Below, one piece after another: positions 16,750 to 26,458 of a stretch of 64,000 nt of DNA. Positions within the stretch are counted from its first letter, which is position 1. The number at the start of each line of letters is the position of its first letter. Both the position numbers and the translations under genes were made by a program. The notes under the pieces are model-generated. The model had not been told where the DNA came from, ran no database searches, and was given only the letters and a program-made list of their open reading frames with translations. Location: assembly GCA_027483665.1 (NCBI GenBank), contig JAIXUC010000023.1, forward strand, positions 62,001 to 126,000, in the 5' to 3' direction. The DNA is from Comamonadaceae bacterium (GTDB lineage Bacteria; Pseudomonadota; Gammaproteobacteria; Burkholderiales; Burkholderiaceae_C).

Positions 16750-18135
16750 TCAGAGTTTGGCGTACTCGGGCCGCCAGCCGCGCGTCTTGCCGGGGTTCAT
16801 GAGGCCGTGGGGGTCGGCCTCGCGCTTGAAGTCAATCTGCGCGGTGTCGATGGTCTTCATGCCGCCGTCTTCGATGGTGACGACGTGCCCGTCGAACACG
16901 GTCACACCGGCGGCTTCGATCTCGGCCTGAATCTCTCGCACCCGATCGGCGTCGAAATACGTCAGCAGCGGAATGGCGAACACGCCGTATTGGCCGTAAG
17001 CCAGCGAGAACTCGTGGTGCCACAGAATCTCAGGGCCGTAGTGCGCCATCAGCGAAAGGGCTTGGTCGACATCGAAAGGCTGCGGATAAGCGAGTTGCAA
17101 GTAGGTGTGCGCTTTGCTGCGCTTGAGCGCCATCAGCGTGGTGTGGTTGTAGGCGCACTCGTAGGCTGGCAGCAGCCCGGCTGAGGCCACTTGCGCATCG
17201 GTCATGGCCATGGAAATGCGCCCACCGTGCTGCGCGACCAAGCCTTCGAAAGCGGGCAAGGCCTGCGCAGCGCACAGCGCGAAGATGGCGTCTGCCGTGT
17301 CTGGAAACAGAGCGCCATAGCTGGGGTAGTAAGGCGCGAAATGCCGCTCCACCGAGGTGAGCAAGCGCAGCGGCAAGTCGGGCCGCATGGCCGCCACGCC
17401 AAAGCGCAAGGCCGCCTCGTAGCTGGGAAAAAGCGCAATGACATGCCGCCAATCTTCAGCCGGGGCCAGTGCCACGTCCAGCTCGGTGATGACGCCATTG
17501 GTGCCGTAGGCGTGGTGAACTTTCTGGATGTCTGCGCCATGCAGCTCAATGAGTCGGGGCTCTTCTTCGAGCGTCATCACCTGCACGCGGCGCACGTTGC
17601 CAGGGTCTTTGAGCACGCCGTGGCGAATGGAGCCGATGCCGCCAAAGCCGCCCGCGATGAAGCCGCCGATGCTCGCCTCGCTGAAGGTGGAAGGGAACAT
17701 CAGAATTTCTTGGCCTGTGGCGCGTGCTGCGGTCTCCAGCGCTTCAATCAGGCAGCCGGTTTGCACCGTGGCGTAGCCCTGGTGTACCTGCACCGAGCGC
17801 AAGCCCAGCAGCTCAATGACCACGCCGCCTTCCATGGGCGTGCATTGGCCGTAGTTGCCCGTGCCGCCGCCGCGCAGCGTCACGGGCAATCGCAGGCGCG
17901 CACAGGCAGCGGCCACGGTGCGCAGCTCGTCCACGTTGGCCGGCGTCACCAGCAGCTCGGCGCATTTGTCGGCCAGCAGCTCGGTGAGGATGGGGCTGTA
18001 CCAGTGGTAGTCCACAGACTTGGCGCGCAGCAAGGCCGGGTCGTCGCGCCAAGAAACATGGGCTGCGTCGAGCAGCTGGCGCAGCACCTGCAAGCGCTCG
18101 GCGCGGGGCGCTTCGCGAGCGGCGGCGGGAGTCAT
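16750..18135 (-). CDS. FAD-linked oxidase of the VAO/PCMH superfamily (paralogue 2)
   Basis: This 461-residue flavoprotein is related to the one at 8718-10154. FAD-binding motifs are RLPVTLRGGGTGNYGQCTP and the loop MFPSTFSEASIGGFIAGGFG, followed by HHAYGTNGVITELDVALAP, and it ends LMNPGKTRGW. Its start overlaps the stop of the CodA-like gene (ATGA). Two separate members of the family within one operon suggest two different oxidation steps, or a heteromeric enzyme. The substrate is not identifiable. Confidence 0.8.
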   Translation of the reverse strand: MTPAAAREAPRAERLQVLRQLLDAAHVSWRDDPALLRAKSVDYHWYSPILTELLADKCAELLVTPANVDELRTVAAACARLRLPVTLRGGGTGNYGQCTPMEGGVVIELLGLRSVQVHQGYATVQTGCLIEALETAARATGQEILMFPSTFSEASIGGFIAGGFGGIGSIRHGVLKDPGNVRRVQVMTLEEEPRLIELHGADIQKVHHAYGTNGVITELDVALAPAEDWRHVIALFPSYEAALRFGVAAMRPDLPLRLLTSVERHFAPYYPSYGALFPDTADAIFALCAAQALPAFEGLVAQHGGRISMAMTDAQVASAGLLPAYECAYNHTTLMALKRSKAHTYLQLAYPQPFDVDQALSLMAHYGPEILWHHEFSLAYGQYGVFAIPLLTYFDADRVREIQAEIEAAGVTVFDGHVVTIEDGGMKTIDTAQIDFKREADPHGLMNPGKTRGWRPEYAKL

Positions 18136-19385
18136 GCAATTCCTTCCTCGGGCTGCAACACGCCAGCCACATAAACCCGGCGATGGCGCCCTTGGGGCGA
18201 CAGCAAAGTAAAAGTGTCGGCCAGCGGCAGGTGCATCAGATCAGCTGGGCAGCCGGGTGCTATTGCGCCGTCCCACGCCAGACCCATGGCACGCGCTGGT
18301 GCCGTGGTGATGGCACCCAGCCAGTCCAGGACCGGGGCCAAGTGCGCCATTTGCGCGCCCAGGCCGAAAGTTTCCAACAGGTCGTAGCTGCCGTAGGGGT
18401 AGAAGCTGTCGGCCACGTTGTCGGTGGCGATGCTGGTCGACACGCCAGCAGCACGCGCTTCGCGCAGCCGGGTGATGCCGCGCTCGACGGGTGTGGTCTG
18501 CCAACTGCCCTGCAGATACAGGTTGGTGCTGGGCAACGCCACGAGGTGAATGCCCGCTTGCGCGCACAGGGCCAGCGTTCGCTCGGCCTGTGCCTGGGGC
18601 TGCACCGACAGCGAGCAGGCGTGGCCGCAAGTGACGCGCCCTTGCAGGCCGTGGGCGATGGTGAGCTGCGCCACGTGCAGCAACCCGCAGGCGTCCACAT
18701 CGAGGCCTTCATCGACGTGCAAATCCATGGCCAAACCATGCCTTGCAGCCAAGGCGAAAACCCGCTCGAGGCGCGCTTGCAGGTCGGGGTTGCGGTAGAT
18801 AAAGCAGCCCAAAAGAGCCGGGCCAATGGTTTGAGCATCTCCGTGCGCTGCGTTGAAAGCAGCCAGGGTCTGGGCGATGCCCTGAGCCACGGCAGCGTCA
18901 TCGAAGACATCCAGTGGCGTGAGCGAGACGCACTGCAGCGCCAAACGGCCGCGCCACTCGGCCAGCAACTCTGCGAACACAGCCAACGACAAAGGCTGCT
19001 GGCCCTCTACCCAGTCGAGGTGCGTGCGCAGTGCGCGGGTACCCGATTGATAGGCGTCCGACAAGGCGCGCTGCATCCGGGACCGCAGGTCGGCCTTGGT
19101 CCAACCCTGGCGGTGCTGGGCCATGCGGGAAATGGCTGCAAACAAGTCACCATCGGCTGGACCGGCTTGGGCCACGGTGTAGGACTTGTCCAAGTGAACG
19201 TGCAAGTCCACCAAGCGCGGCAGCAGCAGGCCTTGCGGCGGGCCGGGCACAGCGAAGACCTCGCTGACGCGGCCCTGCTGCAGCCACAAATCGAAGGCCT
19301 GTGCGGGTGGGCCTTCCACGCCTGACCCTCTTAGAACGGGCGGCAGGCACACCGCCTGCAAGATCACGCGTTGGCCGCTGCTCAC
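18132..19385 (-). CDS. Amidohydrolase-superfamily protein, cytosine-deaminase (CodA)-like
   Basis: The 417-residue protein shows the CodA subgroup pattern. Metal His pair in VDLHVHLDKSYT (residues 59-70), the catalytic segment LHVDEGLD, CGHACSLS, and the metal Asp in ATDNVADSFYPYGSYDLLE all align with CodA motifs (HxH, HCDE, SH, HDDVFDPWYPLG). CodA-type enzymes deaminate cytosine, isocytosine, or act on triazine and creatinine-like rings. Its GTG start overlaps the preceding creatininase stop (GTGA) and its stop overlaps the flavoprotein start, so three genes are translationally linked. Confidence 0.82.
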   Translation of the reverse strand: MSSGQRVILQAVCLPPVLRGSGVEGPPAQAFDLWLQQGRVSEVFAVPGPPQGLLLPRLVDLHVHLDKSYTVAQAGPADGDLFAAISRMAQHRQGWTKADLRSRMQRALSDAYQSGTRALRTHLDWVEGQQPLSLAVFAELLAEWRGRLALQCVSLTPLDVFDDAAVAQGIAQTLAAFNAAHGDAQTIGPALLGCFIYRNPDLQARLERVFALAARHGLAMDLHVDEGLDVDACGLLHVAQLTIAHGLQGRVTCGHACSLSVQPQAQAERTLALCAQAGIHLVALPSTNLYLQGSWQTTPVERGITRLREARAAGVSTSIATDNVADSFYPYGSYDLLETFGLGAQMAHLAPVLDWLGAITTAPARAMGLAWDGAIAPGCPADLMHLPLADTFTLLSPQGRHRRVYVAGVLQPEEGIA

Positions 19386-20260
19386 GGCAGTACCAAACGG
19401 GCCTGCGGGTTCAACGTGGACAGCGGCACTTGCGCGACTTCGCGCAGCAGCTGCGCCAACTGCAAGCCCGCCGCTTCGACCACGGCGTGCCCTTTGTCTG
19501 CGGTGGCCAGGGTGGCGTTGCCCGCTGCACCGAGTGCGTTGTAGTCCTGCATTTGCCAGCCCAGCTTGGCGCTTGCGCCATTGCCCAATATGGGGAAGCG
19601 CTCGGCCCGGTCTTGCGCAGTGGAGCGGAAATCACGCGCCTGGGTCATATCCACGAATTGCGGGCGCAGCGTCAGCATCATGGAGGTTTCCATGTCACCG
19701 GCATGAATGCCGAAGCGGTGCTCTTCTGGCGTGAACTGGCCGTTGACCGCGTCGCCCAGCGGCAGCGTGAACCAGTTGCTGGAAAACACCAGCAGGCCGT
19801 GGCGCACGCGGAGGTCACGCGCGACGATGTCCATCACGCTGACCTGGCCGCCGTGGCTGTTGAGCAGCAGCAGCCGCTTGAAACCAGCACGCGCCACGCA
19901 TTCACCCAATTCGCACCACAAGCGCATGAGCGTTTCAGCCGACAAGCTGAGCGTGCCCGGAAAAGCGATGTGTTCGTTGCTTTTTCCGACCGCCTGTGTC
20001 GGCAAAAAAAGCACCGCTTGCTCGACCTGCGGCGACCCCAGGTGCGGCAGCGCCGCGGCAATCACACCGTCCACCAAGGTGGTGTCCACGCTCACCGGCA
20101 GGTGCGGGCCATGCTGCTCGATGGCCGCAACAGGCAGCACCGCCACGGCGCTGTCTTGTTGGCCACTGGCGCTCAAGCGCGCGAAATCGCGGCTGGACCA
20201 ATCGGCCCAAAAGTGGGACGGGGGTGAAAAAGCCTGCTGTGGGGAGGTGTTGTCTGTCAT
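19382..20260 (-). CDS. Creatininase-family amidohydrolase
   Basis: This 292-residue protein carries the metal-binding signature AAIEQHGPHLPVSVDTTL (Glu48, His50, Asp59) and the downstream NSHGGQ motif, both diagnostic of the creatinine amidohydrolase family. The family opens cyclic amides (creatinine) and also includes ring-cleaving and formamide hydrolases. The later GIHAGDMETSMML supplies the further conserved His and Glu. It is the first gene of the 11-gene operon. The ATG at 20260 has no good ribosome binding site. An upstream in-frame extension exists but is not protein-like. Confidence 0.85.
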   Translation of the reverse strand: MTDNTSPQQAFSPPSHFWADWSSRDFARLSASGQQDSAVAVLPVAAIEQHGPHLPVSVDTTLVDGVIAAALPHLGSPQVEQAVLFLPTQAVGKSNEHIAFPGTLSLSAETLMRLWCELGECVARAGFKRLLLLNSHGGQVSVMDIVARDLRVRHGLLVFSSNWFTLPLGDAVNGQFTPEEHRFGIHAGDMETSMMLTLRPQFVDMTQARDFRSTAQDRAERFPILGNGASAKLGWQMQDYNALGAAGNATLATADKGHAVVEAAGLQLAQLLREVAQVPLSTLNPQARLVLP

Positions 20261-20482
20261 CGGGGGGATTATTAGGTGCTGGTGAACAATGCAGCATGAA
20301 CCGCGCCAGCACCAGCAGGGCGCAGGAACTCCGGCCTCGCGGCACGCTCCCATCGGTTCATGAGCCCCCATTCGCTTCCCGCGCAGCACCACGCACCAAC
20401 CCCGGCCACAACACCGCTTGCCATGCCCGTTCCACCTGTCAGACCCAGACCTGTCAGACCTATGCCAAGCAGCGCCCACTGG

Positions 20483-22690
20483 ATGAAGCCCCTCCTGAGG
20501 CTCGTGCTGTGGGCGCTGACTCTGTTGGTCATCACGACTTCGGGCGGCCCTGCTTGGGCGCAGGGCAGCAGCGCAGGTCCCACGGTCACCACGCCGCGCG
20601 TTCAGGCCGAACTGCTGGCTCATGCGCCGCAGGGCGTGCAAGTGGGCCAGCCTTTGTGGCTGGGCTTGCGCATCACGCACCAACCCGAATGGCACACCTA
20701 CTGGAAGAACCCCGGCGACTCCGGGCTGCCCACGCAGTTGCAGTGGAATTTGCCAGCGGGCTTGGACGTCGGCGAGATCGCCTGGCCCACGCCCAAGAAA
20801 ATTCCCATCGGCAACCTCGCCAACTACGGGTTTGAAGGCACGGTGCTGCTGCCGGTGCCCGTGACGGTGACGCCGGCCTTTCGGCCCAGCTCCGTGCTGG
20901 GTGCGGGGCAGATGGATATTCGCCTGCGTGCCACTTGGTTGGTCTGTCGCACCGAGTGCATTCCTGAGGAGGGCGAGTTCCGCCTGCAAGTGCCGGTGCA
21001 AAGCTCTACCGCCTTGCACCAAAGCGCCTTTGAGGCGGCTTGGGCGGCGCAGCCGCAAGACTTGCCGGCGGCCCAGGGCAGCGTGGTTCCGGTCGTGGCT
21101 TCAAGCCAGACACAGGCCTTGATGCGTTTGAATGTGCAGGGCCTGCCCGCCAGCGTCCAGGGCCAAACGCTGCGTTTCTTTCCAGAGCAGGCCGAGTTGA
21201 TTGAAACCGCAGCCGCATGGAAGCAGGCTTGGGACGGCAGCACCTGGACAGCGGAAGTGCCTTTGGCGCGCTTTCGCAGCATCAGCCCGCAGCAAGTGCC
21301 CGTGGTTCTGGCGCTCGAATCTCCGGGGCAGACGGGCCTGCCCCAGGCGTGGCGACTCGAGCTTCCGGTGCAAGGCACCTGGCCCCCTGTGGTGGTGGCG
21401 ACGACTGGCGTGTCGCCCGCGCTGGAACAGGCCCTGGCCCGGCAAAGCGCGGCTTTCGGCGCGCAAGCCGGCAGTTCCTGGGGCTGGTGGACGGCCCTGG
21501 CCGCCGCCGTGCTGGGCGGGCTCATTCTGAATCTCATGCCCTGTGTTTTTCCAGTGTTGGCCATCAAGCTGTTGGCGCTGAGCCAGCCCTTGAGCACCCG
21601 AGAGCGACAAGCCCACGGCCTGGCGTTCACGGGCGGCGTGCTTCTGGCCATGCTGGCGCTGGGCGGCGCCTTGATGGGTTTGCGATCTGCAGGCGAACAA
21701 CTGGGTTGGGGCTTTCAGCTGCAGTCACCTGCCGTGGTGGCTGCCTTGGCTGTGCTGTTCACCCTGATCGGACTGAATCTGGCGGGCTTGTTTGAAGTGG
21801 GTGCGGTGATGCCCGCTGGCTGGGCTGGCACGCGCTTGCGCCACCCGCTGCTCGACCAGGGCCTGTCGGGTGTGCTGGCGGTGGCGGTGGCATCGCCTTG
21901 CACAGCGCCTTTCATGGGCGCAGCGCTGGGCTTGGCCTTGACCTTGCCGGCGGTGCAGGGCCTGTCCATTTTCGCGGCCTTGGGGCTCGGCATGGCCTTG
22001 CCCTACCTGCTGGTGAGCGCGGTGCCCTCTTTGGCGCATGCGCTGCCACGCCCGGGCCCCTGGATGGCGGTGTTTCGCCGGGCCATGGCTTTCCCGGTGT
22101 TGGCTACGGTCGTCTGGCTGCTGTGGGTGCTGGGCCAGCAAAGCGGCATCGACGGTGCGGCGGCCTTGCTGCTGCTGCTGCTTTTTTTGGCTGCGCTGTT
22201 GTGGAGTGTGGGCCTGCAGGGGCGCAGCCGCTGGGTGATGGGTGGCGCCAGCGCGCTGCTGTTGCTGGGTTTGTTGCTGAGCCTCGGGCCGCGGGTGGTG
22301 GCACCCTTGCCCGCTGATGCAACGGCTTCGTCAGCGAGCTCGTCCCAAAGCCAGTGGCGCACCTGGAGTGCGCAAGCCGTGGCGCAAGAGCTTCAGGCGG
22401 GCCGGCGGGTGTTTGTCGATTTCACGGCGGCCTGGTGTGTCACTTGCCAAGTGAACAAACAAACCACCTTGACCAACGAAGCCCTGCTGAACGACTTTGC
22501 GCAGGCCGACGTGAGCCTGATGCGCGCCGACTGGACCCGCCGCGACCCCGCCATCACCGCGGCTTTGGCGCAGTTGGGCCGCAGCGGCGTGCCGGTGTAC
22601 GTGCTGTACGCGCCAGGCCAGGCGCCGCTGCTGCTGTCGGAATTGATTTCAGTTGCTGAAGTTCGCGCTGCTCTGGAGCGCACCCGCTGA
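20483..22690 (+). CDS. dsbD: Protein-disulfide reductase, DsbD/ScsB family
   Basis: This membrane protein passes electrons from cytoplasmic thioredoxin to periplasmic thiol proteins. From the ATG at 20483 it has a signal peptide ([20 protein letters not shown], cleavage near AWA-QG). A periplasmic DsbD-like N-terminal domain follows ([31 protein letters not shown]). Next is an eight-helix core with the [14 protein letters not shown] cysteine and the partner [19 protein letters not shown]-terminal thioredoxin domain has CVTC ([15 protein letters not shown]). The N-terminal domain is of the longer ScsB type. In-frame ATGs at 20360 and 20462 would lengthen the leader and cannot be excluded. In context it may serve cytochrome c maturation. 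Confidence 0.88.
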   Translation: MKPLLRLVLWALTLLVITTSGGPAWAQGSSAGPTVTTPRVQAELLAHAPQGVQVGQPLWLGLRITHQPEWHTYWKNPGDSGLPTQLQWNLPAGLDVGEIAWPTPKKIPIGNLANYGFEGTVLLPVPVTVTPAFRPSSVLGAGQMDIRLRATWLVCRTECIPEEGEFRLQVPVQSSTALHQSAFEAAWAAQPQDLPAAQGSVVPVVASSQTQALMRLNVQGLPASVQGQTLRFFPEQAELIETAAAWKQAWDGSTWTAEVPLARFRSISPQQVPVVLALESPGQTGLPQAWRLELPVQGTWPPVVVATTGVSPALEQALARQSAAFGAQAGSSWGWWTALAAAVLGGLILNLMPCVFPVLAIKLLALSQPLSTRERQAHGLAFTGGVLLAMLALGGALMGLRSAGEQLGWGFQLQSPAVVAALAVLFTLIGLNLAGLFEVGAVMPAGWAGTRLRHPLLDQGLSGVLAVAVASPCTAPFMGAALGLALTLPAVQGLSIFAALGLGMALPYLLVSAVPSLAHALPRPGPWMAVFRRAMAFPVLATVVWLLWVLGQQSGIDGAAALLLLLLFLAALLWSVGLQGRSRWVMGGASALLLLGLLLSLGPRVVAPLPADATASSASSSQSQWRTWSAQAVAQELQAGRRVFVDFTAAWCVTCQVNKQTTLTNEALLNDFAQADVSLMRADWTRRDPAITAALAQLGRSGVPVYVLYAPGQAPLLLSELISVAEVRAALERTR

Positions 22691-22749
22691 GCCTCGGGCG
22701 GGAGCGCCCCACCAGGCTTTGCTCGCAGGCCTCAGTCACAATCTGGGGC

Positions 22750-23937
22750 ATGAGCAATTTGGCAATCACACCCCCCCACGCGACCTCGCAGGCCCAGCCA
22801 GCAGGCCCTGCCGACAAAGGCTACGCAGCGCTGCGCAACGACAGCTTCATCAAGGCTTGCTGGCGTCAAGCCACCGACCACACACCCATGTGGTTGATGC
22901 GCCAAGCCGGGCGCTACCTGCCCGAGTACTGCGCCACCCGTGCCAAGGCCGGCAGTTTCATGGGCTTGGCGACCAATGTGGACTTCGCCACCGAAGTCAC
23001 GCTGCAACCGCTGGAGCGTTACGCCCTGGATGCGGCCATTTTGTTCTCCGACATCCTGACCGTGCCCGACGCCATGGGCCTGGGCTTGAGCTTTGCGCAG
23101 GGCGAGGGGCCGAAGTTCGCTACGCCGGTGCGCGACGAAGCCGCCGTGGCCGCGCTGGCCGTGCCGGACATGGCCAAACTGCAATACGTGTTCGATGCGG
23201 TCAGCTCGATTCGCCGGGCCTTGCAAGGCCGCGTACCCCTGATCGGTTTTTCTGGCAGCCCCTGGACGCTGGCCTGCTACATGGTGGAAGGCGGCGGCAG
23301 CGACGACTACCGCTTGGTGAAGTCCATGCTCTACAGCCGCCCAGACCTCATGCACCGCATGTTGGCCATCAATGCGGACTCGGTGGCCGCCTACCTCAAC
23401 GCCCAGATCGAAGCCGGTGCGCAGGCCGTGATGGTGTTCGACAGTTGGGGCGGCGTGCTGGCAGACGGCGCGTTCCAGCGCTTCAGCCTGGCCTACACGC
23501 AGCGCGTGCTGGCGCAGTTGCACCGCAGCCATGCGGGTGTCGACATTCCTCGCCTGGTGTTCACCAAAGGCGGTGGCCTGTGGCTGGAGGAAATGGCCCA
23601 GCTCGACTGCGAAGTTCTGGGGCTGGACTGGACTGTGAACCTGGGCCAAGCCCGGGCCCGCGTGGGCGGCAGCGTGGGCGACACCAGCCGCTGGGCCAAA
23701 GCCTTGCAGGGCAACCTCGACCCCAACGTGCTGTTCGCACCGCCAGCGCAAATTGACGCCGAAGTGGCCAGGCTGCTGGAGAGTTTTGGCCCGGTGCACA
23801 CCGATCCGCACCTGAGCGGCCCCACCCACATCTTCAATCTGGGCCACGGTATCAGCCAGTTCACACCACCTGAGCATGTCAGCGCGCTGGTCGAGTCGGT
23901 GCACCTGCATTCGCGCAGATTGCGGCAACGCGTTTGA
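22750..23937 (+). CDS. hemE: Uroporphyrinogen decarboxylase HemE
   Basis: HemE removes four carboxyl groups from uroporphyrinogen III to give coproporphyrinogen III. That is the step common to haem and bacteriochlorophyll synthesis, so it feeds the photosynthesis genes further along. The 395-residue product has the invariant [12 protein letters not shown] stretch, [42 protein letters not shown] and the C-terminal FNLGHGI. An N-terminal extension of about 30 residues before the conserved [12 protein letters not shown] makes it somewhat longer than E. coli HemE (354). Confidence 0.97.
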   Translation: MSNLAITPPHATSQAQPAGPADKGYAALRNDSFIKACWRQATDHTPMWLMRQAGRYLPEYCATRAKAGSFMGLATNVDFATEVTLQPLERYALDAAILFSDILTVPDAMGLGLSFAQGEGPKFATPVRDEAAVAALAVPDMAKLQYVFDAVSSIRRALQGRVPLIGFSGSPWTLACYMVEGGGSDDYRLVKSMLYSRPDLMHRMLAINADSVAAYLNAQIEAGAQAVMVFDSWGGVLADGAFQRFSLAYTQRVLAQLHRSHAGVDIPRLVFTKGGGLWLEEMAQLDCEVLGLDWTVNLGQARARVGGSVGDTSRWAKALQGNLDPNVLFAPPAQIDAEVARLLESFGPVHTDPHLSGPTHIFNLGHGISQFTPPEHVSALVESVHLHSRRLRQRV

Positions 23938-23995
23938 GGCTTGGAAACCTCCCGCGGGGCTTTGTCAAGTAGAAAATTTACTGAGGGCGCTTGAC

Positions 23996-24004
23996 TTATG
24001 CACA
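23996..24004 (+). promoter_or_regulatory. DnaA box TTATGCACA
   Basis: Perfect match to TTATNCACA, lying within a larger palindrome (24000-24014). It is paired with a second box 188 bases downstream on the same strand. Confidence 0.5.
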
Positions 24005-24183
24005 AAAGTTGTGCCGTCCGGCTCTGAACAATCCAAAGGCTGTCTTGCGCTACCAGCATTTCGCTAGCAGCTGCAAGCCTTTGATTCATATACGTTTATT
24101 AGGCTTGCTGATTTTGCGGGCAATTTCAGTAGAGCCTTGATTTTCAAGGCCTTGTTGGCGGCGAAAGCCATCTTTCAACAAAG

Positions 24184-24192
24184 TTATCCACA
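24184..24192 (+). promoter_or_regulatory. DnaA box TTATCCACA
   Basis: Perfect match to the strongest form of the DnaA box, 50 bases before the priA start codon. Its nearness to priA favours an autoregulatory or cell-cycle role. Confidence 0.55.
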
Positions 24193-24241
24193 GAAAATCT
24201 GAATGGCTTAGAAACGCCAGACGAATCAAGGACTTACGCGA

Positions 24242-26452
24242 TTGATTGAAAGCTTCACCGCAGACAACACCGCCAGCGATGGCTTTGTCGTGCCGGTGTT
24301 GGTGCCCTTGCCAGCACACAGTCGCCTGCACGGTGCGCTCAGCTATAGAAGTGCGTCCCCACTGACACCGGGCACGTTGGTGCGGGTACCGCTGGGCAAA
24401 CGCGACACCTTGGGCGTGGTCTGGGACCCACCCCACCCGGGCCATGATCAACCGGCCCCGTCAACCTTGCGCTCGGTGGGTGCGGTGCTCTCGCAGTTGG
24501 CGCCGCTCGACGCTGGTTGGCGTGCCTTGGTGGACTTTGCCGCTGCTTACTACCAGCGTGCCAGCGGCGAAGTGGCCTTGGCAGCGCTGCCGCCGCAGCT
24601 GCGCCAGCTCGGCGACCTGCAACTGACACGCAAGCTGAACCGGCTGGTCAAGTTGGCGCCAGAGCAGCCAGCCAACGAAGCCACCAACGCAGCCCTGCCC
24701 GGCGGCCCGGCGTTGACGCCAGAGCAGGCGAGCGCCCTCGAACAAATGGGCAACAGCCCTGGGCCACATCTCTTGTTTGGCAGCACGGGCAGTGGCAAGA
24801 CCGAGGTTTATCTGCGCGCGGTGATCGACACCCTGGCCGCCGACCCTGGCGCGCAGGCGCTGGTGCTGGTGCCAGAGATCAACCTCACCCCGCAGTTGCA
24901 GCGCCGTTTCACCGAACGCCTGCAACCCTGGCTGGGCCCGGGCTCGGTGGTCTCGCTGCACAGCGGCATGACGCCAGCCCAACGTCTGAACGCCTGGCTG
25001 GCCGCGCACCAGGGTCGTGCGCGCGTCGTTCTCGGTACACGCGTGGCCGTGTTTGCCTCCATGCCAAGGCTGAGGCTGATCGTGGTCGATGAAGAACACG
25101 ATCCCAGCTACAAACAGCAAGAGGGCGCGCGCTATTCCGCGCGTGACCTGGCCGTGCTGCGCGGGCACCAGTTGTGCGCCTTGGCGCAAGGCCGCTCGGG
25201 CACAGCGCAGGCAGATTCGCACAAGCCGCTCAACCCGGCTTGCCGCGTGCTGCTGGGTTCTGCCACGCCCTCATTGGAGACGTGGCACCACAGCCGACCC
25301 GAGGGGCGTTACCAGCGGCTGCACATGCCGCTGCGTGTGGGCGCCGATGGCCCGACACGCGGTTTGCCCGAGGTTCGCCTGATCGACATGGCCGCCCAGC
25401 CACGCGGCACGGTGCTGGCACCTGAGTTGCTGCAAGCCATCGGCACGTGCGTCGCCCAGGGGCGCCAAGCATTGGTGTTCTTGAACCGGCGCGGCTACGC
25501 GCCGGTGCTGACCTGCTCCGACTGCGGCTGGAAAAGCGAGTGCCCGCATTGCAGCGCTTACCGCGTATTCCACAAGATCGACCGCACGCTGCGCTGCCAC
25601 CACTGCGGCTTCACCCAAGCCGTGCCCCGCGCCTGTCCCAGCTGCGGCAACCAAGACATCCGCACTTTGGGCCGCGGCACCGAGCAACTGCAAGAGCAGC
25701 TCGATGCGCTCTTGGCACCCATCAGCCGACCTGGCGGCGGGGCGTTGCGTGTGGCGCGCATCGACGCCGACACCACGCGAGCGCAGGGCGCGCTCGAGCA
25801 GCAACTCGCGCAGATGCACAGCGGCGAGGTGGACGTGCTGGTCGGCACGCAGATGATCGCCAAGGGCCACGACTTCCGCCACGTCGGGCTGGTGGCCGCC
25901 GTCAACCCCGATGCGGGTTTGTTTTCCAGCGACTTTCGCGCGCCAGAGCGTTTGTTTGCGCTGTTGATGCAAGCAGCGGGGCGTGCCGGGCGACAAACGG
26001 CATCGCCAGACGAGCCAGCGCAGGTCTTGGTGCAAACCGCCTTCCCGCGCCACCCGCTGTTTGCTGCTTTGCGGCAGCACGACTACCCGCGTTTTGCCCA
26101 AGCGCAGCTGCTGGAGCGTCAGCAAGCCAGTCTGCCGCCTTTTTCTCACCAAGCCTTGTTGCGAGCAGAAGGCCGCAGCCAAGAGGTGGCGCAGGTTTTT
26201 CTGCGCATGGCCAGCGCCGCTGCTGCCGAGTTGCCCCATGCAGCCGAAGTCACGCGCTACCCGGCGGTGCCCATGGCCTTGCAGCGTGTGGCGCAGGTCG
26301 AGCGTGCGCAGTTGCTGCTGGAGTCTTCATCGCGCCTGGCGCTGCAGGGCTTTCTGAGCGCTTGGCACAACACCCTCACGGAACTGGCGCATCACCCCGA
26401 CTGCGCTGGCCTCTTGCGCTGGGCGCTGGACGTGGACCCGCTGGCGATCTGA
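24242..26452 (+). CDS. priA: Primosomal protein N' (replication restart helicase PriA)
   Basis: PriA recognises stalled forks and loads the replisome. The 736-residue protein has the 3'-DNA-binding N-terminal domain. The helicase core follows, with Walker A GSTGSGKTEVYL, Walker B VVDEEHDPSYKQQEGARYS and LLGSATPSLET. The zinc-binding cysteines are CSDCGWKSECPHCSAYRVFH and CHHCGFTQAVPRACPSCG. The C-terminal motif GTQMIAKGHDF ends the core. The TTG at 24242 is used as start because it gives the expected N-terminus; no nearby ATG is in frame. Two DnaA boxes precede it. Confidence 0.96.
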   Translation: MIESFTADNTASDGFVVPVLVPLPAHSRLHGALSYRSASPLTPGTLVRVPLGKRDTLGVVWDPPHPGHDQPAPSTLRSVGAVLSQLAPLDAGWRALVDFAAAYYQRASGEVALAALPPQLRQLGDLQLTRKLNRLVKLAPEQPANEATNAALPGGPALTPEQASALEQMGNSPGPHLLFGSTGSGKTEVYLRAVIDTLAADPGAQALVLVPEINLTPQLQRRFTERLQPWLGPGSVVSLHSGMTPAQRLNAWLAAHQGRARVVLGTRVAVFASMPRLRLIVVDEEHDPSYKQQEGARYSARDLAVLRGHQLCALAQGRSGTAQADSHKPLNPACRVLLGSATPSLETWHHSRPEGRYQRLHMPLRVGADGPTRGLPEVRLIDMAAQPRGTVLAPELLQAIGTCVAQGRQALVFLNRRGYAPVLTCSDCGWKSECPHCSAYRVFHKIDRTLRCHHCGFTQAVPRACPSCGNQDIRTLGRGTEQLQEQLDALLAPISRPGGGALRVARIDADTTRAQGALEQQLAQMHSGEVDVLVGTQMIAKGHDFRHVGLVAAVNPDAGLFSSDFRAPERLFALLMQAAGRAGRQTASPDEPAQVLVQTAFPRHPLFAALRQHDYPRFAQAQLLERQQASLPPFSHQALLRAEGRSQEVAQVFLRMASAAAAELPHAAEVTRYPAVPMALQRVAQVERAQLLLESSSRLALQGFLSAWHNTLTELAHHPDCAGLLRWALDVDPLAI

Positions 26453-26458
26453 GCAACT

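Larger units (their letters stand above)
23938..24241. other. 304 bp AT-richer intergenic region between hemE and priA with two DnaA boxes
   Basis: No gene is seen. The region is visibly AT-richer than its surroundings. It contains TTATGCACA at 23996-24004 and TTATCCACA at 24184-24192, both perfect matches to the DnaA-box consensus TTATNCACA. It also holds a palindrome GCACAA-AAG-TTGTGC at 24000-24014 that overlaps the first box. The most modest reading is regulation of priA by DnaA. Confidence 0.7.

Noticed and set aside
20261-21058. Extended creatininase of 558 residues
   Set aside because: The extra N-terminal part is antisense to the DsbD gene and is not protein-like. The conserved domain begins shortly after the ATG at 20260.
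23938-24241. hemE-priA gap as the chromosomal origin oriC
   Set aside because: Only two DnaA boxes are seen, with no cluster of boxes or AT-rich 13-mers and no dnaA/gidA neighbours. In this group oriC is expected near dnaA.
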